NCBI GenBank assembly: GCA_900551005.1
Contig: URUL01000100.1
Location: 1 to 6,395, forward strand
Reading direction: 5' to 3'
Length of the DNA stretch: 6,395 nucleotides
From: an uncultured Ruminococcus sp.
Lineage (GTDB): Bacteria; Bacillota; Clostridia; Oscillospirales; CAG-272
Of the stretch, positions 1 to 6,330 are shown in pieces. The translations under genes and the position numbers were made by a program. Position 1 is the first letter of the stretch, and the number at the start of each line of letters is the position of its first letter. Under the pieces are notes generated by a model. That model saw only the letters and a program-made list of their open reading frames with translations, searched no databases and was not told where the DNA came from.

Positions 1-726
1 GCCATACTCGGGATCGAAGAGCCGATCCTCGATGAGATCCGGGAGCAGATAGATTTGCTTGATCCCGTGCTCATCGGTGCGGACGGGCAGGTGAAGGAAT
101 TTCGCGAGGAGGTGCACTACGGCGATATCGGTGAATATTGTCACAGGCATATCTCTCAGCTTGTGGGGCTATATCCCGGTACGATGATCAACAAGACCAC
201 ACCGGAATGGATGGAGGGTGCCAAGATCACCCTGACAAGACGCTCCGACAAATCGACAGGCTGGGCGGCGGCGCACAGGCTTTGTCTCTGGGCGCGCACG
301 GGCGAGGGAAACCGCGCGCATGATCTGCTCGTTTCGATGATGAAGAATAATATCCTGCCGAATCTTTGGGATACGCATCCGCCCTTCCAGATAGACGGAA
401 ATTTCGGCGCTTGTGCCGGCATATGCGAGATGCTTCTGCAAAGCCATGCGGGATATGCGGATATCCTCGCGGCTCTTCCCGATGAATGGCAGGACGGCAG
501 CTTCGACGGACTTGTCGCCCGCGGAAATTTTGTAGTCGGTGCTACTTGGCGTGGCGGAATCGTTACGGAAATCCGTGTCCACAGCCGAGTCGGAGGCAAG
601 CTGATGCTCCATGCGAAAGGCTTGTCCGGGGCAAAATCGGAGAAGCCGTTTTCCGCGCTCGAAGATGATATGGTGAGCATAGAAACCTTGGCGGGAGAGA
701 GCTTTTTGATTGAAATTCCAAAATAA
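1..726 (+). CDS. GH95 alpha-L-fucosidase, C-terminal part (5' truncated by window edge)
   Basis: The frame is open from base 1 and ends at TAA 724-726, giving 241 visible residues; a TTG at 55 is internal, not a start. The segment matches the end of the (alpha/alpha)6 catalytic domain and the C-terminal beta domain of glycoside hydrolase family 95. Landmarks are an HRHISQLVGLYPG block (about residues 48-60), STGWAAAHRLCLWAR (about 85-99) and the family hallmark THPPFQIDGNFG (125-136). The Asp of QIDGN (residue 132, bases 394-396) is probably the catalytic-base-associated Asp known from Bifidobacterium AfcA; that assignment is from memory. The general acid Glu should lie upstream, outside the window. 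GH95 enzymes remove alpha-1,2-linked (sometimes other) fucose or galactose from host or plant glycans. Nothing here tells whether the protein is secreted. Family assignment is strong; exact substrate is unknown. Confidence 0.93.
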   Translation, partial: AILGIEEPILDEIREQIDLLDPVLIGADGQVKEFREEVHYGDIGEYCHRHISQLVGLYPGTMINKTTPEWMEGAKITLTRRSDKSTGWAAAHRLCLWARTGEGNRAHDLLVSMMKNNILPNLWDTHPPFQIDGNFGACAGICEMLLQSHAGYADILAALPDEWQDGSFDGLVARGNFVVGATWRGGIVTEIRVHSRVGGKLMLHAKGLSGAKSEKPFSALEDDMVSIETLAGESFLIEIPK

Positions 727-740
727 CACAAAAGTATAAA
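706..740 (+). promoter_or_regulatory. weak candidate promoter for the HTH regulator gene
   Basis: A TTGAAA at 710-715, inside the end of the fucosidase gene, is followed 19 bases later by TATAAA at 735-740 (18 bases to the overlapping GTATAA). The spacing is longer than ideal, so this is tentative. The gap between the fucosidase stop (726) and the regulator start (770) has no hairpin, so read-through from the fucosidase gene is equally possible. Confidence 0.3.
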
Positions 741-769
741 ATAAACATGCGTGGCAAAGGAGAATTAAA

Positions 770-1357
770 ATGGAGCTTGAAAAAATAGTTGCCGCGAATA
801 TCACGGAGCTCAGAAAAAGTCGTCAGCTTACGCAACTGGAGCTTGCGGAAAAACTGAATTATTCTGACAAGACTATTTCCAAATGGGAACGCGGCGACGG
901 ACTTCCGGACCTCAAAACCATATGCAAGATGGCGGAGATTTTTGATGTTTCAGTCGATTATTTTGTCACCGAAGGGGCAAGCGACGAGATAAACAAATTT
1001 TCCGCCCCGAAGCAGGAGAGGGGATATCATATTCTCATTTCTCTGCTCTGTACGGCAGGTATTTGGATCGTCGCTGCGATATTCTATGCATATACACTCT
1101 CGTATCGCGGCAGGAATGTCTGGACGGTTTTCATTTGGAGCATTCCGCTTTCCGCCATTTTGCTGTATCGCCTCAATCTGAAATGGGGCAAGAGAAAATA
1201 TGAGATAATTTATACAAGCATATTTTGCTGGACGCTGCTTACGGCGATATTCCTGCAATTTCTGAAGTATAATATATGGCCGATATTCCTTGTCGGCGTG
1301 CCTGTGCAGGTGGCGCTCATCCTTTGGACCATACTTCGCGTCAAATACAAAAAATAA
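770..1357 (+). CDS. XRE-family HTH regulator with C-terminal membrane domain
   Basis: This 195-residue protein starts at ATG 770, preceded by AAAGGAG at 756-762. Residues 5-67 form a Cro/C1-type helix-turn-helix: AANITELRKSRQLTQLELAEKLN, then the recognition-helix region SDKTISKWERGDGLPDL and the SVDYF ending typical of Bacillota XRE regulators. After a short linker (about 68-84) there are four hydrophobic segments at about 85-110, 116-134, 146-163 and 168-190, with a basic C-terminus (RVKYKK). The architecture is that of a one-component regulator tethered to the membrane, which binds DNA from the membrane and may sense an envelope or lipid signal; the signal is unknown. It lies 43 bases after the fucosidase gene and 22 bases before a phosphatase gene, so the last two are probably co-transcribed. 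No recognisable operator was found. The HTH call is strong; target genes are not known. Confidence 0.9.
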   Translation: MELEKIVAANITELRKSRQLTQLELAEKLNYSDKTISKWERGDGLPDLKTICKMAEIFDVSVDYFVTEGASDEINKFSAPKQERGYHILISLLCTAGIWIVAAIFYAYTLSYRGRNVWTVFIWSIPLSAILLYRLNLKWGKRKYEIIYTSIFCWTLLTAIFLQFLKYNIWPIFLVGVPVQVALILWTILRVKYKK

Positions 1358-1379
1358 AAGATCACCGAAGGAGGACGTA

Positions 1380-2033
1380 ATGCATATTTTTCTGATAAGG
1401 CATGGCGAATCCGAAGCGAGTGCCGGCGAAAATTATATCAAGAGATTGCCTGACCATCTCGTGCCGCTCACGGCGCGCGGAAGGGAGCAATCGTACAAAA
1501 GCGGAGAATGGCTCGCCGATTACTGCCGGAAAAACAAGATCGATCTGTCTCATGCGCGCATATGGCGCAGTCCGTATCTGCGCACACGTCAGACGAGCGA
1601 GGAATTCAATAGATCTCTCGGCATAAAGGACATACGAGAGGATATTACTCTGGTAGAGCAGCAGTTTGGGCTTTTTGATTCTCTGCCCGAGGATGAATGG
1701 AAAAAGAAGTATCCTATCGAATATGAGGAATATCTGCGTCAGACGCAGAACCAGGGAAAGTTCTATGCGCGGCTTCCGCTTGGTGAAAGTCCTTTTGATG
1801 TGGCAATCAGGATTCATCAGTTTATGGGAACGATTTACCGCGATTATGAGCGCGAGGGCGTTGATACGCTTTTTGTCTTTACTCATGGGACGGCTCTGCG
1901 GACTTTTCTTCTGCGTTGGTTTCATTATTCGCCGGAGTGGTATCAGGCGGAGCGCAATCCCGCCTGCTGCCGTATACGCGAGATAGACGGCGCCAGAGAC
2001 CTCGGATATATCAATCCTGATACAATTGTATAA
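1380..2033 (+). CDS. histidine phosphatase family protein (phosphoglycerate-mutase-like)
   Basis: I chose ATG 1380 because AAGGAGG lies at 1368-1374, five bases upstream; the frame is open further upstream but only inside the preceding gene. The product is 217 residues with no signal peptide, so cytoplasmic. It carries the full histidine-phosphatase set: LIRHGES with R7 and nucleophile H8, R63 in RSPYLRTRQT, the acidic E93 in VEQQFGLF (equivalent to the proton-donor Glu of cofactor-dependent phosphoglycerate mutase), and second His H169 in FTHGTALRTFLLRWF. The EQQFGLF, YARLPLGESPFDV and FLLRWF blocks recall the plant AT74/fungal group of PGM-like proteins rather than true glycolytic mutases, so the substrate is probably a small phosphorylated metabolite; this is inference from remembered similarity. 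It lies 22 bases downstream of the HTH-membrane regulator and ends just before a strong terminator, suggesting a two-gene unit. Confidence 0.9.
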   Translation: MHIFLIRHGESEASAGENYIKRLPDHLVPLTARGREQSYKSGEWLADYCRKNKIDLSHARIWRSPYLRTRQTSEEFNRSLGIKDIREDITLVEQQFGLFDSLPEDEWKKKYPIEYEEYLRQTQNQGKFYARLPLGESPFDVAIRIHQFMGTIYRDYEREGVDTLFVFTHGTALRTFLLRWFHYSPEWYQAERNPACCRIREIDGARDLGYINPDTIV

Positions 2034-2040
2034 AATAGAA

Positions 2041-2086
2041 AAAAGCAAGGCGGCATGGGACTTTTCCATGCCGCCTTGCTTTTTTG
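2041..2086. terminator. bidirectional intrinsic terminator
   Basis: An exact 18-bp inverted repeat (2041-2058 against 2066-2083) encloses a 7-base loop, with a GC-rich core GCAAGGCGGCATGG. On the plus strand the stem runs into a T-run (to 2085). On the minus strand the stem also ends in a T-rich run continuing into the sequence before 2041. It therefore can end both the phosphatase transcript (stop at 2033) and the convergent carboxypeptidase transcript (stop at 2110). Confidence 0.93.
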
Positions 2087-2109
2087 TATGAGGAGTTCGG
2101 CGTGCCGCA

Positions 2110-3261
2110 CTATTGATTTTTTGCACCGATCATCATGCGGAACATTCTCGGCAGCAGGGTAAAAAAGCTGATTTTTTCGATATCCTCATCAGCGAATATG
2201 CTCTCGCGTCCGAGTTCTGTGCCGTCTATTTTATAAATGATTTCGCCCACCTTATCACCTTTCTTTATGGGGGCAGAGACGCTTTCGGGAAGGACAACAT
2301 CCGTTTCCAGTTTTTTATCCGCACCCTTGTCTATGACACATGAAAAGCCTTGGCTTATGGTGGAAAGCATGTTCTTGACGCCGCCTTTTACCGGGACCTC
2401 GGCTTGTGCACCGCTTTCTTTATGGAGAAAGGCATAGTTTGCAAAGCCGAAATCGAGAAGCGAGGCCGCAGCGGCATTGCGTACATCTCTCGTAGGCGAT
2501 CCCATGATGACTGCCACCAGCCCGAGCCCGTCTCTCTGTGCAGAGGCGCTGATGCAGAACTGTGCTTTTGAGGTGGAGCCTGTTTTCAGTCCTGTCGCAC
2601 CCTTGTAGAAGCGTATCAGTCGGTTTGTATTCGTGAGACCGAAGGCTCCGTCACGTATGGTGTCCATCCAGATGGTCGTATAGTTATAGACAAGATCGTG
2701 CTTGAGAAGCTCGCAGCTCATGAGTCCTATATCGCGTGCACTCGTGACGTGATTTGTCGTCGTATCGTCAAGCCCGTTTGTATTTTCAAAATTTGTATTA
2801 TTCATGCCGAGCTGCTTTGCGCGTTCATTCATTTTGGCGACGAAAGCTTCTTCACTTCCGCAGAGATGCTCCGCGAGAGCGACCGCGGCATCGTTGGCAC
2901 TTGCGACCGTGAGGCTTTTGAAGAGATCGTCAACGCTCATCTGCTCGCCTTCCTTCAGATATATCTGCGAGCCGCCCATCTTGCTTGCATTCGTGCTGGC
3001 CGTTACCATATCGGAAAGCGAGATCACGCCGCTGTCTATCGCTTCTACGACGAGAAGCATGGTCATGATCTTGGTGACGGAAGCAGGAGGCAAAGCCTCG
3101 TCCGCATTTTTTTCATAGAGTACGCGCCCCGTGCTGATCTCCATGAGGATAGCACTTTTTGCATCAAGCTCACCCGTAAAGTCCGCAGCACAAAGACCTA
3201 TGGAAAAAACGGAAATCAAAATCGCTATGCAAAGCACCGCGGCTGTTCTTTTGTATATCAT
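2110..3261 (-). CDS. serine-type D-alanyl-D-alanine carboxypeptidase (PBP5/DacF-like, peptidase S11)
   Basis: The product trims the terminal D-Ala from peptidoglycan stem peptides outside the cytoplasmic membrane. The start is the ATG at 3261, preceded by GGAGG (3271-3267, minus strand). An ATG 33 bases further upstream has no ribosome binding site and would spoil the signal peptide. The 383-residue protein has a signal peptide (basic IYKR, hydrophobic core, cleavage probably after LCA at about 25). Penicillin-binding motifs are S61-V-T-K64 (nucleophile and base), S121-A-N123 and K226-T-G228. A PBP5-type C-terminal beta domain spans about 280-362. The end, about 362-383 (KISFFTLLPRMFRMMIG), looks like the amphipathic helix that anchors such enzymes to the membrane. 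Length and motif spacing are normal for the family. It ends with TAG. DacF and DacA types cannot be separated from the sequence alone. Confidence 0.95.
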   Translation of the reverse strand: MIYKRTAAVLCIAILISVFSIGLCAADFTGELDAKSAILMEISTGRVLYEKNADEALPPASVTKIMTMLLVVEAIDSGVISLSDMVTASTNASKMGGSQIYLKEGEQMSVDDLFKSLTVASANDAAVALAEHLCGSEEAFVAKMNERAKQLGMNNTNFENTNGLDDTTTNHVTSARDIGLMSCELLKHDLVYNYTTIWMDTIRDGAFGLTNTNRLIRFYKGATGLKTGSTSKAQFCISASAQRDGLGLVAVIMGSPTRDVRNAAAASLLDFGFANYAFLHKESGAQAEVPVKGGVKNMLSTISQGFSCVIDKGADKKLETDVVLPESVSAPIKKGDKVGEIIYKIDGTELGRESIFADEDIEKISFFTLLPRMFRMMIGAKNQ

Positions 3262-3327
3262 ACTTTCCTCCGTGTTGTATCTTTTTGTATACACATATAT
3301 GCACTGTAAATTTCGAATATGCTTTAT

Positions 3328-3356
3328 TGCATAAAAAAGAAAAAAATAAATAGCAA
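3328..3356 (-). promoter_or_regulatory. candidate promoter for the D,D-carboxypeptidase gene
   Basis: On the minus strand TTGCTA (3356-3351) is followed after 17 bases, mostly a T-rich tract, by TATGCA (3333-3328). It lies about 65-95 bases upstream of the start at 3261. The -10 match is imperfect, so the call is tentative. Confidence 0.35.
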
Positions 3357-3392
3357 CATTTCACAAATTGGTCGAAATAATGACGAGATTAC

Positions 3393-3430
3393 TTGCGTTT
3401 TTTGTACATCTGTGATATCATATATATAAA
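3393..3430 (+). promoter_or_regulatory. two overlapping sigma-A-type promoters for the lipoprotein gene
   Basis: TTGCGT (3393-3398), 17 bases, then TATCAT (3416-3421) with a TG one base before it (extended -10). Offset by nine bases, TTGTAC (3402-3407), 17 bases, then TATAAA (3425-3430). Both are well spaced and both would give a leader of roughly 40-50 bases ahead of the ATG at 3478. This is the only good promoter for the gene, which faces away from the carboxypeptidase gene. Confidence 0.6.
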
Positions 3431-3477
3431 ATACGGATCGTATTTTACAATAATCTTTTAACGGGATGGAGATACAT

Positions 3478-5103
3478 ATGAAAAAAACAGTAGCACTGAT
3501 TCTTGCAGTCGTCATGCTTGCGTGCGCTGTAGCGGGATGTGCCGGCAGTAACACCAAAACTACCGAGAGCACGACCACTGCCACCACAGTGACGACGGCA
3601 ACGTCACCCGAGACAACTGCTGCCACAACGGCAACGACAACAGAGACGACTACCACCGAGCAGACGACGACTGAGACGACAACGGTCGAAACAACGACAA
3701 CGGAAGTCGTGATACCCGAGCCGGATCTCAAAAACCCGATAGTTCACATAACATTTGATGAGCTTTCCGATTCTCTCGTGTTCGCCGACGATTCCGGCAA
3801 CGGTCACGATGCCGTCGCCAATAAGAAGCTGAATCTCGTAGAAGGCAAGTTTGGAAAAGCCGTAAGCATCGAGTCTCTCGGTCAGCATATTGAAATAGCG
3901 GATTCCGATGATTTCGGTTTTTCAAAGAATGACAGCTTCACAATCGATGTATGGTTCAAATGGAGCGGAAAAACCGCAGGAACAAACTGGCCCTGCATCA
4001 TTCAGAAGGGTCTTGTACAGAGCGAGAACCATTATAAATATGTAGGCTTTTGGATAAATTCTTCCGATAAGAAGCTCAACCTCGGAATCACCTCATCAAA
4101 TTCCGCTTCCCGATATAACAATAATCCGGCAGGTGAAGCCGTTGGCACCGAGTGGCATCATGCAGTGGCTGTTCAGGATGCAGAAGCGGGAACGATCAGC
4201 TATTATTATGACGATATGCTCGTTATCAAGCTTCCCGCGATAGATGCTTCTTCGGAAGGCTATCCCTTCATGATAGGCTATAACGGAAGCGACGGTCAGT
4301 ATATCGGCGCGATAGATGAGCTCAATATTTATGATTTCGCAATCGATATGAGTAAAACCGCAAAGTCGGTTGACGATATGCTTTTCAAAACATATAACTA
4401 TACGAGCGAGTCGGGCAAGACCTACGCTCTTCCGTATCGCGTATATCTGCCCGATGGCTATGAAGAAAGCAATGCGGCGGAATTTCCCGTTCTCCTCTTT
4501 CTCCATGGATACGGCGAAATAGGAAATGACAACACAAAGCAGATAAGGATTCTCGGCGGTTCAAACCTTTTTCTCGAAAAGCTTGTGAAAAACGGAAGCT
4601 GTGTTATTATCGCTCCTCAGTGCAATGACCCTGCCGAGTACAACTGGGTTCCGATCGGTCATGCGTGGAACACCGGCTCCCGCACTCTCACGGAAAATCC
4701 GACAATCACTCTTGAAGCCGCAACGGCTTTGCTCAAGGAATATATAGCGGAGGGCAAGATAGATACAAAGAGAGTTTATGTCTCCGGAATATCCATGGGC
4801 GGATACGGAACATGGGAGATCATCGCACGTAATCCGGAGCTTTTTGCGGCGGCTGTTCCTCTCTGTGGCGCGGGCATTCCCTCCAAGGCTGCCGAGCTCA
4901 AGGATATGGCTATATGGGCATTCCACGGGCTCGCGGATCCGACGGTTCCGGCTAGCGGAACAAAGGATATGGAGAAGGCTATCAAGGAGGCAGGCGGGAC
5001 GAAGTTTAAAGCCACGTATTATGCCGGTATCGGGCACAATATATGGCCCTATGCCTATGCCGAAGAAGGTCTTATAGACTGGATACTTTCTCAGTCGAAA
5101 TAA
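3478..5103 (+). CDS. surface lipoprotein with LamG-like domain and alpha/beta-hydrolase esterase domain
   Basis: A 541-residue protein starting at ATG 3478, with GGAGA at 3468-3472 five bases upstream; an in-frame ATG at 3466 overlaps this site and is unlikely. Residues 1-21 form a lipoprotein signal (MKKT, hydrophobic core, lipobox VAGC with C21), so the mature protein is probably lipid-anchored on the outer face of the membrane. Residues 28-76 are a linker with 31 Thr out of 49, likely an extended, possibly glycosylated spacer. Residues about 85-290 resemble a LamG/concanavalin-like jelly roll (HITFDELSDSLVFADDSGNG, GKFGKAVSIE, SFTIDVWFKW, YIGAIDELNIYD), probably glycan-binding. Residues about 312-541 are an alpha/beta hydrolase of the predicted-peptidase/feruloyl-esterase-like type: oxyanion HGYG (343-346), nucleophile S439 in GISMGG, D487 in GLADPTVP, H520 in GIGHNIW. 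It probably de-esterifies polysaccharide side groups; the substrate is unknown. Confidence 0.9.
   Translation: MKKTVALILAVVMLACAVAGCAGSNTKTTESTTTATTVTTATSPETTAATTATTTETTTTEQTTTETTTVETTTTEVVIPEPDLKNPIVHITFDELSDSLVFADDSGNGHDAVANKKLNLVEGKFGKAVSIESLGQHIEIADSDDFGFSKNDSFTIDVWFKWSGKTAGTNWPCIIQKGLVQSENHYKYVGFWINSSDKKLNLGITSSNSASRYNNNPAGEAVGTEWHHAVAVQDAEAGTISYYYDDMLVIKLPAIDASSEGYPFMIGYNGSDGQYIGAIDELNIYDFAIDMSKTAKSVDDMLFKTYNYTSESGKTYALPYRVYLPDGYEESNAAEFPVLLFLHGYGEIGNDNTKQIRILGGSNLFLEKLVKNGSCVIIAPQCNDPAEYNWVPIGHAWNTGSRTLTENPTITLEAATALLKEYIAEGKIDTKRVYVSGISMGGYGTWEIIARNPELFAAAVPLCGAGIPSKAAELKDMAIWAFHGLADPTVPASGTKDMEKAIKEAGGTKFKATYYAGIGHNIWPYAYAEEGLIDWILSQSK
3559..3705 (+). repeat. low-complexity ACG/ACA-rich linker-coding tract
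   Basis: This stretch encodes the Thr/Glu/Ala-rich spacer (residues 28-76) of the lipoprotein with irregular repeats of ACN Thr codons broken by GAG/GAA. It is a coding repeat, not a separate element. Such tracts are prone to length change between strains. The opposite strand reads as a poly-valine frame, which is an artefact. Confidence 0.8.
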
Positions 5104-5119
5104 TTTGGAAGCACATAGG

Positions 5120-5160
5120 AAAGATCCCCGTATACACGAAGTATACGGGGATCTTTGTAT
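5120..5160. terminator. hairpin terminator between convergent lipoprotein gene and obg
   Basis: An exact 16-bp inverted repeat (5120-5135 and 5141-5156) with a 5-base loop, 17 bases after the lipoprotein stop. The downstream tract CTTTGTAT is only moderately T-rich, and on the minus strand it is also poor, so termination may be partial or rely on the stable stem. It probably serves the lipoprotein gene and possibly obg, whose stop is at 5219. Confidence 0.7.
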
Positions 5161-5545
5161 CCGGAAAGCGAATGATGTCCGTATGCAAAAGAAGCGGCAA
5201 AACGAGTATTTTCACCGTTCAGTCTACGAAATCAAATTCGAGATCGTACATGGAAACGGTATCGCCGTCCTTAATGCCGTATTCGCGCATCCTGTCTATG
5301 ACGCCGTTTTCACGCATCATGCGCTCAAAATAGGAGAATGACTCGCGGTCATCGAAGTTTATCGAGCTCATGAGCCAGTGCAGCCATTCGCCCTCGACGA
5401 CAAAAACATCCTTTTCTTTTGTCACGGTGATATCGTCCGGCTTGCCGGGCTCTTTTATTTCTTCCTCATATTCCGGCTCATATATGGTAAGAGGAGGAAG
5501 CTCGCAGAGCATATCGTATGCTTTTGTGGGCAGGTAGTTGGCGCC

Positions 5546-5593
5546 TTAACGCGATGGGGCGCTGGGATATACGGGCGTATGACAGCGTTGGGT
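5546..5593 (-). other. degenerate G5 region of obg with in-frame ochre
   Basis: On the minus strand, after the codons for EIIP, the frame reads TQRCHTPVYPSAPSR then TAA (5548-5546), and recovers at GANYLPTKAY. A normal Obg has about 16 residues of the form ISAVTxxGxxxLxxxV here. The +1 frame gives NAVIR in place of SAVTR and later HRVKA, compatible with one indel and its compensation. The plus-strand bases 5560-5587 contain a nested palindrome (CGCTG/CAGCG outside, ATACG/CGTAT inside). Confidence 0.7.
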
Positions 5594-5878
5594 TGGTATA
5601 ATTTCAAAGGCGTCGACATCGACCTGAGTGCGGTCGAGGATATCACATTTGTTTGCCGCGATGATCTGCGGACGGGCGGCAAGCTCCGGATTGTATTTCT
5701 CAAGCTCCGCATTGATCATTTTTATATCGTCTATGGCATTTCTGCCCTCGCTCTGCGATATATCGACAACATGGATCAGCAGGCGGCATCTGTCTACATG
5801 ACGTAGAAAATCGTGCCCGAGACCGAGCCCTTCCGAGGCGCCCTCTATGAGTCCGGGAATATCCGCCGCCACAAACCC

Positions 5879-5881
5879 CTA
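5879..5881 (-). other. in-frame amber codon in obg
   Basis: The plus strand reads CTA, so the minus strand reads TAG between the codons for VGEG and GFVAADIPG. Coding similarity to Obg continues without a shift on both sides, so one sense codon (AAG, CAG or GAG would be one base away) has become a stop, or was misread. The carboxypeptidase in this same window ends on TAG, which argues against general recoding. Confidence 0.85.
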
Positions 5882-6330
5882 TCCTTCGCCTACGGAAACG
5901 ACGCCGAGCATCGGCGCGAGCGTGGTGAAGTGATAGTTTGCTATTTTCGGTCTGGCGGAGGAGATGACGGAAAGAAGCGTGGATTTCCCGACGTTCGGCA
6001 TGCCTACAAAGCCGACATCCGCAAGCATTTTCAGCTCAAGAGTGATCTCACGTTCTTCACCGGGAAGCCCATTTTTGGCAAAACGGGGCGTCTGGCGCGT
6101 CGGGGTGGCAAAATGCCTGTTTCCCCAGCCGCCTCTGCCGCCTTTTGCCGCGATAAAAGGACCGCAGCGGCTCATATCCTTGATGATCTTTCCGCTCTCG
6201 GCATCGCGTATCACCGTTCCTTCGGGAACGGGTATGATCAGGTCAGGCGCCGTGGCACCGTGAAATTTGGAGGCTTTTCCGTCGCCGCCGTTGCTTGCCA
6301 CAAATTTCTTGCGGTTGCGGAAGTCGAGCA

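Noticed and set aside
156..804. Two long minus-strand frames opposite the fucosidase gene
   Set aside because: The plus strand has an unmistakable GH95 signature; these are shadows in a GC-richer gene.
1362..2126. Minus-strand open frame of about 250 codons
   Set aside because: It is antisense to the histidine phosphatase and reads through the terminator hairpin; composition is unlike a real protein.
2698..3309. Plus-strand open frame of about 200 codons
   Set aside because: It lies antisense to the clearly recognisable D,D-carboxypeptidase and shows no domain or start signal.
3324..3731. Minus-strand frame rich in Val repeats (VVVSVVV pattern)
   Set aside because: It is the antisense of the Thr-codon-rich linker of the lipoprotein gene and runs across the promoter region; no ribosome binding site and no family resemblance.
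5378..5806. Plus-strand open frame of 142 codons
   Set aside because: It runs antisense to obg and has no ribosome binding site or family similarity.
5219..5872. Programmed ribosomal frameshift in obg
   Set aside because: The three obg pieces are in the same frame, there is no slippery heptamer evident, and Obg is not known to use frameshifting.
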